Shown one piece after another: positions 42,754-51,281 of a stretch of 64,000 nucleotides of DNA (position 1 is the stretch's first letter; every line of letters starts with the position of its first letter). A program made the position numbers and the translations under genes. Under the pieces are notes generated by a model. The model made no database searches, was not told the DNA's origin, and worked only from the letters and a program-made list of their open reading frames with translations. The stretch comes from Fibrella aquatilis (GTDB taxonomy: Bacteria; Bacteroidota; Bacteroidia; Cytophagales; Spirosomataceae), in NCBI RefSeq assembly GCF_017353255.1, contig NZ_JAFMYU010000006.1:62001-126000 (forward strand), in the 5' to 3' direction.

Positions 42754-42783
42754 CTACAGTGTGAAATTTTTTTCACACTGTAG
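42754..42783. repeat. Perfect 13-bp dyad, CTACAGTGTGAAA
   Basis: CTACAGTGTGAAA (42754-42766), TTTT, TTTCACACTGTAG (42771-42783). It lies in the 278-bp convergent gap after the ABC ATPase gene. It could be a hairpin in either transcript or an operator; no gene starts nearby, so a regulatory-site role is unlikely. The rest of the gap is AT-rich, with nothing else recognised except the terminator at 42856. Confidence 0.65.
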
Positions 42784-42855
42784 AACATTTTATCTTGCAA
42801 AATGCTTTATACTTGTATCGAAAAGAAAAGTTTTTCATAACGTTGAGTAAATCAG

Positions 42856-42887
42856 AAAGCCAAGGGGGTGTCTCGCTTGGCTTTTTT
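42856..42887 (+). terminator. Intrinsic terminator between ABC ATPase and methylmalonyl-CoA epimerase genes
   Basis: AAAGCCAAG and CTTGGCTTT form a stem over an 11-nt loop, followed by a T-run on the plus strand (to 42887). It ends 5 bp before the epimerase stop and could serve both convergent transcripts. Confidence 0.75.
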
Positions 42888-42891
42888 GTGT

Positions 42892-43314
42892 CTATACTTT
42901 TCCGCTCGCAGCACCCCTGTCCTGGCATAGTTCAATAAGTACGCCATTGGCCGTTTTGGGGTGAACAAAGCAAACCAGCTTATTATCGGCCCCCTGTTTG
43001 GGTATTTCATTGAGCAGTGTAAAACCCGCCGCTTTCAGCCGCGCCATTTCGGCTACGATATCGTCTACCTCAAAGGCAATGTGGTGAGTGCCTTCACCCC
43101 TTTTGTCAATGAAGGTGGCAATGGCACTGTCGGGGCGGGTGGCGGCTAGTAGTTCTATCTTGGTCTGATTCACCTGAAAAAAAGTGGTCAGTACCCCCTC
43201 CGAAGCTACTTCTTCCGATTTATAGGCATCGCGATTGAGTATTGTGGCAAACAGTTGCGTGGAGGCTGTCAGGTCGCGGACGGCAATGCCGATGTGTTCG
43301 ACGTTGGTGAACAT
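42892..43314 (-). CDS. mce: Methylmalonyl-CoA epimerase
   Basis: A 140-residue vicinal-oxygen-chelate protein racemising methylmalonyl-CoA. ATG 43314 gives the family start (MFTNVEHIGIAVRDL); the longer frame begins with a TTG. Metal ligands are in NVEHIGIAV, QTKIELLAA, GTHHIAFEV and VLIELCQ. It serves the succinate/propionate branch. It diverges from the Fe-S carrier gene with 99 bp between starts. Confidence 0.92.
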   Translation of the reverse strand: MFTNVEHIGIAVRDLTASTQLFATILNRDAYKSEEVASEGVLTTFFQVNQTKIELLAATRPDSAIATFIDKRGEGTHHIAFEVDDIVAEMARLKAAGFTLLNEIPKQGADNKLVCFVHPKTANGVLIELCQDRGAASGKV

Positions 43315-43413
43315 AAATGAGTGCAAGGTCTGAGGTTCGTGCTGAACTTTTCCCGGCTACGCACCCGTTTTGATGCTGTAGAGCTTTGTTGGCTCACAAG
43401 ACATCCATTCGAT

Positions 43414-43740
43414 ATGGTTACGGTAACGGAAAAAGCGAAAGATAAAATTATTGAACTGCGCCAAAAAGACGGCCTCAATGAGGCGTTTGCCATTCGGGTG
43501 GCGGTGCAGGGTGGTGGGTGTTCGGGGTTGATGTATGACCTTCAGTTCGACACGGCGCAGCAACCAACCGACCATATTGTCGAGGACAAAGGTATCCGTA
43601 TTTATGTCGACAAAAAGAGCCTGCTGTATCTGGCCGGTACGGAACTGGACTTCTCTGACGGGCTGAATGGCAAGGGATTTCAGTTTAAAAACCCCAATGC
43701 CAGCCGTACTTGTGGTTGCGGCGAAAGCTTCGCCGTGTAG
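43414..43740 (+). CDS. A-type iron-sulfur cluster carrier (IscA/SufA/ErpA family)
   Basis: A 108-residue HesB/IscA-fold protein delivering Fe-S clusters. The three cluster cysteines are in GGGCSGL and TCGCGESF. VTVTEKAKDKIIELRQK and LYLAGTELDFSDGLNGKGFQFKNPNA are the conserved core. ATG 43414 is preferred; the open frame extends to 43321 without similarity. The two-cysteine TCGCG ending is normal for the family. A terminator follows at 43799. Confidence 0.95.
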   Translation: MVTVTEKAKDKIIELRQKDGLNEAFAIRVAVQGGGCSGLMYDLQFDTAQQPTDHIVEDKGIRIYVDKKSLLYLAGTELDFSDGLNGKGFQFKNPNASRTCGCGESFAV

Positions 43741-43798
43741 TTTGTGCTGGTTACAAAATCGACCGTTTACACGCTATTCTAACCGAATACGCGCTGTG

Positions 43799-43840
43799 AC
43801 CGCCCTAAAGTTGTGATCTTTTGGGCGGTTTTTTATTTTT
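43799..43840 (+). terminator. Intrinsic terminator after the A-type carrier gene
   Basis: ACCGCCC (43799-43805) and GGGCGGT (43823-43829) form a stem with a 17-nt loop followed by TTTTTATTTTT. It separates the Fe-S carrier gene from the histidine-kinase operon. Confidence 0.8.
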
Positions 43841-43878
43841 AGCGGAATACTAGACACCACACACGTTTGGATCTGTAC

Positions 43879-44688
43879 ATGAAGTTATACATTGCCGTCG
43901 GATCGGTGATGTTGTTAATGATGACCCTGTTCATCATTCTCTTCGTGGCATTTTATCAGCACCGGCAGGCTCAACACCTGCTGGCACTCAACGCATTGCG
44001 CGAAGCGTACCGAAAAGAACTGATGGCCGCCACGTTTCAGGGACAGGAACAGGAACGCCGCCGCCTGGCCCGCGACCTGCACGACGAAATCGGCACCATG
44101 CTTTCGGTAACTAAGCTGAACGTCAATCAATTAGACCGAAAAATTCCTGATGTGCATACCGGGGCGCTGCTGTTGGTGCAAAAAACGAGGGCCTTGCTCG
44201 ACGAAACGATGAGCAACGTGCGGCGCATCAGCCGCGACTTGGTGCCCACTACCCTCGAACGGTTTGGTTTACTGGCGGCGATGGAAGAGTTGGCTGAGAA
44301 AGCTACTTCTGGCGACGTGGTTGTTACCCTCGAATGCCCCGACATGGTTGACCGACTACCCGCTTCCACACAGCTGTTGTTTTACCGGATTGCCCAGGAG
44401 CTGCTCAACAACGCCATTAAACACGCTGCCGCTTCACAGGTGAACGTGCAGTTCGTCTATTTCCACGACGCCATCCGCATGTCGGTAGAAGACAACGGGC
44501 GGGGGTTCGATTATGACGAAGCCGTGAAAGACCGCCGGAGCGGCCTGGGCCTGCGCAACATTGAAAGCCGCCTGACGGTGGTAGATGGTCACGTGACGTT
44601 TGACGTGGCGCCCGGCCGGGGGTCGCGTATTCACGTACAAACCCAACTGACCGACGTAGTAAATGAAGAAGTACCCGTAACTGCCTAA
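43879..44688 (+). CDS. Sensor histidine kinase, NarL-partner type (HisKA_3)
   Basis: A 269-residue kinase. One N-terminal membrane helix (YIAVGSVMLLMMTLFIILFVAFY) is followed by a short coiled region and the HisKA_3 domain with phosphorylated H68 in RRLARDLHDEIGTMLS. The HATPase domain has ELLNNAIKHAAAS, DNGRGFD and SGLGLRNIESR. No periplasmic sensor domain is present, so the signal may be sensed in or at the membrane, or by a partner. ATG 43879 is chosen over TTG 43867. The response-regulator gene follows by 12 bp. Confidence 0.94.
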   Translation: MKLYIAVGSVMLLMMTLFIILFVAFYQHRQAQHLLALNALREAYRKELMAATFQGQEQERRRLARDLHDEIGTMLSVTKLNVNQLDRKIPDVHTGALLLVQKTRALLDETMSNVRRISRDLVPTTLERFGLLAAMEELAEKATSGDVVVTLECPDMVDRLPASTQLLFYRIAQELLNNAIKHAAASQVNVQFVYFHDAIRMSVEDNGRGFDYDEAVKDRRSGLGLRNIESRLTVVDGHVTFDVAPGRGSRIHVQTQLTDVVNEEVPVTA

Positions 44689-44700
44689 ACTATTCCTGCC

Positions 44701-45357
44701 ATGACCCGAATAAAATTAGCGTTAGTAGACGACCATAACCTCTTCAGGCGTGGTATTGCCTCTATTCTGGGGCAAGTAGCCGACTTTGATCTGGTGCTCG
44801 AAGCCAGCAACGGTCAGGAGTTTATTGACAAGATACCCCGCAAAATGCCCGATGTGGTGCTGCTGGACCTCCAGATGCCCGTTTTAGACGGCACCGCCAC
44901 GGCCGACTACCTCCGCGAACATTACCCACTGATCAAGATTATTGTGCTCACCATGCACGACGAAGATCGGATGGTGCTACACCTGCTGGAGAAGGGCGTG
45001 AGTGGCTATCTGCTGAAAGATTCGGATCCCGACGAGGTAGAACGCGCCATCCGGAAGGTGATGGACGAAGGCGTTTACCTGAACGAATTCGTGTCGCGGG
45101 CTATGCTGCGAAAGATGACCAACAAGACCACGGTGGTGAAGCAAACTACACTCTATAACAGCAAAATTCTGCTGTCGGAGCGCGAGAAAGAGGTGCTGAA
45201 ACTCATTTGTGAGGGCTTATCAACTGCCGAAATCAGCGACAAGATTTTCCTCAGCCCCCGCACCGTAGAGGGCCACCGCCTGCGCATCCTGGAAAAAACC
45301 GGCACCAAAAATACAGCGGGCATGGTGGCTTACGCGTTCAAGAATGATCTGGTGTGA
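44701..45357 (+). CDS. Response regulator, NarL/FixJ family
   Basis: A 218-residue DNA-binding regulator. Receiver: acidic pair D10-D11, phosphoacceptor D56 in VVLLDLQMP, K106 in YLLKDS. The C-terminal LuxR-type helix-turn-helix reads LSEREKEVLKLICEGLSTAEISDKIFLSPRTVEGHRLRILEKTGTKN. It is paired with the upstream kinase (12-bp gap). Targets unknown. A long palindrome begins at its stop. Confidence 0.96.
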   Translation: MTRIKLALVDDHNLFRRGIASILGQVADFDLVLEASNGQEFIDKIPRKMPDVVLLDLQMPVLDGTATADYLREHYPLIKIIVLTMHDEDRMVLHLLEKGVSGYLLKDSDPDEVERAIRKVMDEGVYLNEFVSRAMLRKMTNKTTVVKQTTLYNSKILLSEREKEVLKLICEGLSTAEISDKIFLSPRTVEGHRLRILEKTGTKNTAGMVAYAFKNDLV

Positions 45358-45487
45358 AGGGGAGTTTAAGGTTAAAGGTTTAAAGTCTAATGTCCAAAGT
45401 CTAAGGTTTAAAGTTGCTTCGCGCTCTGTTGGTAGCGCGCGAAGCAACTTTAAACCCTAAACTTTAAACCTTAAACTCTCTTTCTTC
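45356..45487. repeat. Intergenic palindrome with GTTGCTTCGCGC core, GTTTAAAGTCTAA word family
   Basis: Between co-directional genes (regulator ends 45357, next starts 45515). Left arm: GAAGGGGAGTTTAAGGTT, AAAGGTTTAAAGTCTAA, AAAGTTGCTTCGCGC; right arm begins GCGCGAAGCAACTTTAAACC and continues with AACTTTAAACCTTAAACTC. The left arm carries one extra word copy. Loop-proximal core matches that at 52186-52290. Confidence 0.85.
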
Positions 45488-45514
45488 AGACCTTTGCAGG
45501 AAATCTACCGTTCT

Positions 45515-46204
45515 ATGCTTCGCCTGTCTTCGCTGCTACCCTGCCTGGTGTTGGTACTCTTGTTTTCCTGCCAACAAAACGACGTTACCGTTGCAGACCC
45601 CGGCACGGACTATGCGCCGCTGGAAGCGGGGCGGTTCATTATTTATGACGTAACCGAGCAACGGTATTCGCTAACGGCCCCGCCCGCAACCAGCACCTAC
45701 CAACTGAAAGAAACCGTGGGCAGCCCCTACGCCGACGTGACGGGGCAACCCGCTTTTCGGCTACAGCGCTACCGCCGGGCCAATGCTCAGGCAAGCTGGC
45801 AAGTCGATTCGCTCTATACGGCCCGGAACAGTGCGCAGGCAGCCATCCGTACCGAAAATGGGGCCGATTTCGTTAAACTGGTGTTTCCCCTTGCCGAACG
45901 TACCGAGTGGAATGGCAACGCTTACAACCAATTTCAGAAGGATGTATATAGCCTGCGGCAGGTGCGCAAACCGTATACTGTGGGTGCACAAACCTTTGCC
46001 GAAACGGCCACCGTGGTGCAACACAGCGATTCGAACCTGGTGACGCAGGACAAACGCGTAGAAGTCTATGCCAAACAGATTGGAATGGTCTACCGTGAAG
46101 TGGTGCAGCTCCAGTTTTGCTCGTCGGGGGGGTGTGTGGGGAAAGGGCAAATCGATTTCGGCGTGCGGCGATACGTGCGCGTGTCAAGCTATGGCAAAGA
46201 ATAA
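45515..46204 (+). CDS. Lipoprotein of unknown function
   Basis: A 229-residue lipoprotein with lipobox LLFSC (signal MLRLSSLLPCLVLVLLFS). The mature part is beta-rich: YAPLEAGRFIIYDVTEQRYSL, FRLQRYRRANAQASWQVDSLYTAR, and a final FGVRRYVRVSSY. No family was recognised, though similar small lipoproteins precede T9SS substrates in Cytophagales. ATG 45515 fits the signal. Its 3' end overlaps the subtilase gene by 14 bp, so the two are co-expressed and may cooperate at the surface. Confidence 0.8.
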   Translation: MLRLSSLLPCLVLVLLFSCQQNDVTVADPGTDYAPLEAGRFIIYDVTEQRYSLTAPPATSTYQLKETVGSPYADVTGQPAFRLQRYRRANAQASWQVDSLYTARNSAQAAIRTENGADFVKLVFPLAERTEWNGNAYNQFQKDVYSLRQVRKPYTVGAQTFAETATVVQHSDSNLVTQDKRVEVYAKQIGMVYREVVQLQFCSSGGCVGKGQIDFGVRRYVRVSSYGKE

Positions 46205-47831
46205 GTGGTTCATAATCTGTGGTTTACTGATAAGCTTCTGGCCGAATGAATCGGCATGGGCGCAGCGTCCGGGGCTATATCTACTGCGTTTTCGTGATAA
46301 AACCGGCACGCCGTTTCGGATCGATCAGCCGGAGCAATTCCTGTCGGCACGGGCCATTAGTCGGCGGCAGCGGCAGGGCATTGCCGTGACCGAGCGCGAC
46401 TTGCCCGTGGTGCCTGCCTACGTACAGGGGCTACGGCAGGCCGGGGCGAAAGTGGTCTATACGTCGCGGTGGCTCAACGCGGCGCTGGTGGAAGTGGCCC
46501 CTGCGGGCATGGCTCCGTTGCTGGCGCTGCCCTATGTGGCGGGGCAGGAGACGGGGCGGGTACTTAACAACGTGCGCGTTGGTACAGAGGCAGGCGCACT
46601 GCAACCCACCATGAGCAAGTTTGGGCAGGCCGACGCGGTACCTGCCTATGGCTCCTCGGCGGCGCAACTCACGGCCCTGGGCGTCGACCAGATGCACGCG
46701 CAGGGATTCCGGGGCGAAGGCATGCTGGTGGCCATTCTGGATGCAGGCTTCCTGAGAGCCGACAAGGTGCCGTTTCTGCAGTCGCTGTTTACCGACAAAC
46801 GGATCATCAGCACGTACGACTTTGCCGACCGCGAAGCTGATGTGTACGATGACGATAGCCACGGGTTGAACGTGCTGTCGATCATGGCTGCCGACGTACC
46901 TAACCAACTTTATGGTCCAGCCTTTAAAGCGTCGTATATACTGCTACGCACGGAAGTAGCCGCCACCGAAAACCCCGTTGAGGAGGCCTACTGGCTGCTG
47001 GGTGCCGAATATGCCGATAGCACCGGTGCCGACGTAATCAACTCATCCTTAGGCTATACTAAATTCGACAACCCCGCCGACAACCACACCGTGGCCGATT
47101 TAACGGGCACCAAAACGCTGGTGAGCCGGGCGGCTACCTGGGCGGCAGAGGCGGGCATCGTCGTCATCAATTCAGCGGGCAACGAAGGCGGCAGCAGCTG
47201 GCAAACCGTGGGTGCCCCCGCCGATTCGCCGGGGGTGCTGAGCATTGGGGCCATTGACCAGGCGGGTAACTTAGCCCGGTTCAGTTCTACCGGCCCTACC
47301 GCCGACGGCCGCCTGAAACCCGACCTGGTGGCGCTGGGCGTAAGCACGGTGATCGGAACGCCGGGCGGAGCCATCAGCCGGGGCAATGGCACCTCCTACT
47401 CAGGACCACTGGTGGCGGGGCTGGCCACGGGCTTCTGGCAGGCATTTCCGCGCCTGACAGCCGCGCAGGTGCGTGACCTGCTCCGGCGTTCGGGATCGCA
47501 GGCCGACCGGCCCGACAATCAGTTTGGGTATGGCGTGCCGTCGTTTCCCAGAGCCGCGCAGCTGCTGACTGGGAAACTGGCTTTTTCGATCTACCCAAAC
47601 CCGTTTACCAGCACCGACCGGCTACAGATTCAATGGCAGGAGATACCCAACACCACACCCGTTGACCTCCGGCTTACCGACCTGAGCGGGCGAGTGCTGA
47701 CGCAGCAGCGGTTTGGCGCCGGGCAGAGCCTTTTTCTGGTAGCGCAGGCCCTCAACCTGCAAGCGGGGCTATATCTGCTAACCCTCACGGCGGGAGATCA
47801 GAAACGAACCATTCGCGTATTGAAACAATAG
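46191..47831 (+). CDS. S8-family (subtilisin-like) serine peptidase with T9SS sorting domain
   Basis: A 546-residue secreted protease. ATG 46191 gives a signal peptide (MAKNKWFIICGLLISFW, cleavage near AWA-Q). Catalytic triad: D184 in VAILDAGF, H224 in DDSHGLNVLS and S402 in GNGTSYSGPLVAG, with the oxyanion Asn in NSAGNEGG. HGLNV replaces the usual HGTHV. The final ~80 residues (LAFSIYPNPFTSTDRLQIQW; LTDLSGRVL; GLYLLTLTAGDQKRTIRVLKQ) form a type A T9SS C-terminal sorting domain, so it is exported and likely attached to the surface. It overlaps the upstream lipoprotein gene. Confidence 0.93.
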   Translation: MAKNKWFIICGLLISFWPNESAWAQRPGLYLLRFRDKTGTPFRIDQPEQFLSARAISRRQRQGIAVTERDLPVVPAYVQGLRQAGAKVVYTSRWLNAALVEVAPAGMAPLLALPYVAGQETGRVLNNVRVGTEAGALQPTMSKFGQADAVPAYGSSAAQLTALGVDQMHAQGFRGEGMLVAILDAGFLRADKVPFLQSLFTDKRIISTYDFADREADVYDDDSHGLNVLSIMAADVPNQLYGPAFKASYILLRTEVAATENPVEEAYWLLGAEYADSTGADVINSSLGYTKFDNPADNHTVADLTGTKTLVSRAATWAAEAGIVVINSAGNEGGSSWQTVGAPADSPGVLSIGAIDQAGNLARFSSTGPTADGRLKPDLVALGVSTVIGTPGGAISRGNGTSYSGPLVAGLATGFWQAFPRLTAAQVRDLLRRSGSQADRPDNQFGYGVPSFPRAAQLLTGKLAFSIYPNPFTSTDRLQIQWQEIPNTTPVDLRLTDLSGRVLTQQRFGAGQSLFLVAQALNLQAGLYLLTLTAGDQKRTIRVLKQ

Positions 47832-47890
47832 TGCCGTAAGTTTGCGGGCGGTCTTGGTGGCCTCTTCACCAGCCGTGTTTCGCCGTGTTC

Positions 47891-49627
47891 ATGCAGTCAT
47901 CTCCCCCCTTTTCCCGTAGTCATTCGCCCACCGGATCGCCCCTTCCGCCAATAACCTGGGCCTATTTGAGCGTAGCGCTGGTCATCTGTTTTCACCTTTT
48001 CGTCACGCTCATTTACCCTCCCGACGGTGGCTATTTCACCACCGACGAGCAGTTTATTGCCGATTCGGGCGTGTTCATGCTCTACGGAGCCACCCCCCGC
48101 TGCCTCGACTGGCCGGGCATTCCGATGGTGCTGGTGTTTTACCTGCTTGGGCTGGGGCAATCGGCGCTCAACGTTATCAGCGCGGCAAGCCACGGCGGGC
48201 TGTCGGCTGTGGGCGTGTTTGGAATTATTGACCAGACGGCTAATGCGTATCTGCTAGACCGCATACCCCTGATCCGGGCGGGGCGTATGGTGCAACTGCT
48301 GCTGGTGGCGCTGCTGCTGTTCAATACCGTGCGCACCATCTACCGCGCTGATTCACTGCGACTGCCGCCCGTGTTGCGCCTGCCGCTGGTCGTTATCCTT
48401 TGTCTGCAGTACGACTGCCTGGTGTGGCCACCGGCCATCCGCCCTGAGGGGCTGGCCTACGCCCTGTTTACCTGCCTGGCGGTACAACTGCTGTTTGGCG
48501 AACAGGCGCAGCGCGGCTGGCGAACCATACTGCTGGTGCTGACGGCCTTACTGCTCAGTCAGCGGCTGTTGTTTGTGTTTACCATGCCGTTTATTTTGGG
48601 CACTATGCTGGTGCGAACCGGTCTCACTTGGCGGCAAGCGGGACGCATCGTGGGCGGGTTGCTGGTTTGTTTACTGCTGACTATGCCGTTTTTGGTAACC
48701 GATTCGCTGGTGCTGCTGAAGTCATTTTTCGGTGGACTGCTCATGAAAGTGAATGGCGGGGCGCAGGCATCGTTTTTCAACTGGGACTACGTGCAAACCA
48801 TGGTGCTGCCTACCCCCACGGCCTGGCTACCGGTGCTGACCCTGCTGGGTAGTCTGGCGTTCTGGCGGTTTTACCCCAACCGGCTTATTGCAGCCCTGCT
48901 GGTAGGCAATCTGCTACTGCTGACCCTGTCTATATTCCATTCGTCGGTCATTTACATTACCCATACGCTGCCCCTGCGCACCCTTAGCGTCTTTCTGCTG
49001 GCCTATAGTGCCTACGGCCTCTACCGCTGGTTGGGCAACCGGATGTGGGTACTTTATGCCGCCACGGGCCTCATCGCACTCAGCAACGTGGCGGAAAGCG
49101 TAATGCTGGAACACGACCTACTACTGCCCTCCAACCTGATGCGGGCCAACGCCTACGCCAATACTCTGCCTGCCAACGCCCGCGTACTCATCGACGCCAC
49201 GTTCGACAATACCCTGGCCCGCAGCCAGAAAACGGCCCTGCGCGAACTTCAGGCGCTGCAAAATCCGGTGCTGACCGGGCAAAAATTTGCCCGGCAGTTT
49301 GGCGGTAAAACGGCGTTGAATGTGCCTGTTGCTATGCAAACCACCCTGCTGGAAGACGACCGGCTGACCATGCTGCAACGGCAGGTGCAGGCGCAACAAA
49401 CCCCGCCAGATCGCTTCCCCGATTTCTATTTCATGGCCGACGTAAGCGGGTTCACCAATTACTTCATCGACAAAAAACAGGCTCTTGCCGACTTCAGAGC
49501 GGGTCAGTATGACTACCTGGTTACGGAACTGGCATTGCCCTACGACCAGTTGAAAACATTCGACGAACCATCGCATTCCAAAACCTATTACGTCTACAAA
49601 AAGCCCACTCAACCGGCCTTGCCATGA
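47891..49627 (+). CDS. Polytopic membrane protein, possibly GT-C-fold glycosyltransferase-like
   Basis: A 578-residue protein with about ten hydrophobic helices between residues 25 and 400 and a soluble C-terminal part. The first extracytoplasmic loop holds [16 protein letters not shown] and LDWPGIP, with acidic residues after helix 1 as in GT-C glycosyltransferases (ArnT/PMT type), but the match is too weak for assignment. ATG 47891 is chosen; GTG 47885 is also possible. The end overlaps the macrodomain gene start as ATGA, so the two are translated together, an odd pairing. Confidence 0.75.
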   Translation: MQSSPPFSRSHSPTGSPLPPITWAYLSVALVICFHLFVTLIYPPDGGYFTTDEQFIADSGVFMLYGATPRCLDWPGIPMVLVFYLLGLGQSALNVISAASHGGLSAVGVFGIIDQTANAYLLDRIPLIRAGRMVQLLLVALLLFNTVRTIYRADSLRLPPVLRLPLVVILCLQYDCLVWPPAIRPEGLAYALFTCLAVQLLFGEQAQRGWRTILLVLTALLLSQRLLFVFTMPFILGTMLVRTGLTWRQAGRIVGGLLVCLLLTMPFLVTDSLVLLKSFFGGLLMKVNGGAQASFFNWDYVQTMVLPTPTAWLPVLTLLGSLAFWRFYPNRLIAALLVGNLLLLTLSIFHSSVIYITHTLPLRTLSVFLLAYSAYGLYRWLGNRMWVLYAATGLIALSNVAESVMLEHDLLLPSNLMRANAYANTLPANARVLIDATFDNTLARSQKTALRELQALQNPVLTGQKFARQFGGKTALNVPVAMQTTLLEDDRLTMLQRQVQAQQTPPDRFPDFYFMADVSGFTNYFIDKKQALADFRAGQYDYLVTELALPYDQLKTFDEPSHSKTYYVYKKPTQPALP

Positions 49628-50166
49628 CGTTTATTTCATACCAAAATGCCTCCCTGGAGCTTGTTCAGGGCGATATTACCCGCCTCGACGTAGATGCCAT
49701 TGTGAACGCGGCCAACAGCAGCCTGCTGGGTGGCGGGGGCGTAGACGGGGCTATTCACCGGGCGGCTGGGCCTGATCTCTTGCACGAATGTCGATTGCTG
49801 CACGGCTGTAAAACCGGCGATGCCAAAATGACCAACGGCTATAGACTACCCGCCCGGCACATCATTCATACGGTGGGGCCGGTCTGGAACGGCGGGCATA
49901 AAAACGAGCCCGAACTGCTGGCCAATTGCTACCGGCATTCGCTCACGCTGGCTACTGAAGCGGGACTTACCAGCATTGCCTTTCCTAACATCAGCACGGG
50001 CATCTACGGCTATCCCAAAGATAAAGCCTGCCAGACCGCCGTGGCGGCCGTGACAGGCTTTCTGGATCAGAATTCGAGCCTAAAACGCATTGTCTTTGTC
50101 TGTTTCGACGACGAAAACTTCGCCCTGTACGAAACAGCACTAACGTCGCTTTATCAACCGAGCTAG
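49624..50166 (+). CDS. Macrodomain protein, probable O-acetyl-ADP-ribose deacetylase
   Basis: A 180-residue cytoplasmic macrodomain. Conserved: [40 protein letters not shown] (the substrate loop), [10 protein letters not shown], and [16 protein letters not shown]. The pattern [14 protein letters not shown] is that of YmdB-type deacetylases, which hydrolyse O-acetyl-ADP-ribose and may remove ADP-ribose from proteins. Starts inside the stop of the membrane-protein gene (ATGA). Confidence 0.94.
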   Translation: MTFISYQNASLELVQGDITRLDVDAIVNAANSSLLGGGGVDGAIHRAAGPDLLHECRLLHGCKTGDAKMTNGYRLPARHIIHTVGPVWNGGHKNEPELLANCYRHSLTLATEAGLTSIAFPNISTGIYGYPKDKACQTAVAAVTGFLDQNSSLKRIVFVCFDDENFALYETALTSLYQPS

Positions 50167-50185
50167 CAAGCGGCCTTCGCCATGG

Positions 50186-50593
50186 CTAGTCGCCCGAGGG
50201 TGTGTCGGTTGTTTTGGTGTCTGTCCGTTTCCGGGCAATCTCGGCAGCCGATTCACTTGGCTTCTGTTGCTGGGCCTTATAGTTCCGGTTAGCTACGCGT
50301 TCGTTCGGGGCATGGTCTACCGTAACCCCACCTGACGGTATCTGATTAGGTGCCTGATTTTTATAGCTGCTCACCCGGTTGGCAGGGGCGTAGGGCGGCC
50401 GTACCTCAACACCTGTGGCTCCTTCCCAACGCTGAGCCGTAGTAGCCTTGTTTGGGTGCTTGTAGTTTCGCGTCGAGTAGGTAGGATCATTCCGTAGTTT
50501 GGATGCTTCTTCATGCGTATTGCCTTGGGCTACCGCCGACAGGCTGACGATCAGCAGGCCAAAACCTGCCAGTACATTTAGGGTCCGTTTCAT
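50186..50593 (-). CDS. Small secreted protein of unknown function
   Basis: A 135-residue protein with signal MKRTLNVLAGFGLLIVSLSAVAQ. The mature part is polar and probably disordered, rich in Asn, Pro, Lys and Thr (YSTRNYKHPNKATTAQRWEG, KNQAPNQIPSGGVTVDHAPN), with no cysteines. No family recognised. It stands alone between convergent and co-directional neighbours. Real by signal peptide and codon pattern. Confidence 0.7.
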   Translation of the reverse strand: MKRTLNVLAGFGLLIVSLSAVAQGNTHEEASKLRNDPTYSTRNYKHPNKATTAQRWEGATGVEVRPPYAPANRVSSYKNQAPNQIPSGGVTVDHAPNERVANRNYKAQQQKPSESAAEIARKRTDTKTTDTPSGD

Positions 50594-50643
50594 AGCGCTT
50601 TGTCGATTCGTTGACCTCTAAAACGCGAAACAACAAATATAGA

Positions 50644-51189
50644 TTACCGGCTTAGTTGGCGGGTTTTTCGTATCATTCTGCCAACCGATTCAGATTCAGC
50701 CAGTACTTCGGATTCGTCCAGATTTAGCCAACGAATCTCCTTTACTTCGCTGTTTTCGCCAACAATAATTTTTTCATCAGATTTTAATCTGAAGCGAATA
50801 TCATAGTGTAAGTGTGCCGCTACGTCACCCCGGGCGGGTATATGGTGTACGTCAACGTCGAAGACAGCAGCGTTGACTAGCTTTAGATCAGGTAGTCCAG
50901 TTTCTTCCTGGGCCTCGCGCAGGGCCACCGCCGCCACATCGGGGTCGCCGTCGGCATGGCCACCGGGTTGAAACCAGCGGTCTAGTTTTCGGTGGTGAAT
51001 AAGCACCACGCGCAAGCCGTCGGGCGAGGTAATCCAGGCCGAGCTAGTTACGTGCCCCTGAGCCAGCGACCGCTCGAAACAGTCGGGGTTAGCCTCGACA
51101 AACGCAATGGTCTGCGCCGTCATGGCTGCCTCGTTGGCATCGGCAGGCGTGTGTTGACGAAGAAGTGTAAGCAGCGGTCGGCGGTGCAT
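50644..51189 (-). CDS. NUDIX hydrolase
   Basis: A 181-residue Nudix protein. The box is GGHADGDPDVAAVALREAQEETGL: the terminal REAQEETG is canonical, but the first glutamate position is changed, as in the GGHADGD subfamily. DRWFQPGGHADGD and VLIHHRKLDRWF are shared by that group. ATG 51189 (MHRRPLLTLL) is preferred to the longer frame, which crosses the hairpin at 51205. Substrate (a nucleoside diphosphate derivative) unknown. Confidence 0.9.
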   Translation of the reverse strand: MHRRPLLTLLRQHTPADANEAAMTAQTIAFVEANPDCFERSLAQGHVTSSAWITSPDGLRVVLIHHRKLDRWFQPGGHADGDPDVAAVALREAQEETGLPDLKLVNAAVFDVDVHHIPARGDVAAHLHYDIRFRLKSDEKIIVGENSEVKEIRWLNLDESEVLAESESVGRMIRKTRQLSR

Positions 51190-51204
51190 GGGGCTTTGGT
51201 TTAT

Positions 51205-51237
51205 AAACCTACAAGGTTTTGGAAACCTTATAGGTTT
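51205..51237. repeat. Hairpin of AAACCTATAAGGTTT words
   Basis: AAACCTACAAGGTTT (51205-51219) and AAACCTTATAGGTTT (51223-51237) pair with one mismatch. They lie between divergent Nudix and DUF2911 genes. Each arm is itself a near-palindrome, so alternative folds are possible. The same word makes the hairpin at 60355-60385, and one copy is at about 25349. Confidence 0.7.
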
Positions 51238-51281
51238 GGTCCAATTTCGCACCGAAACAATCTAGTAAACCATTTCGTACC

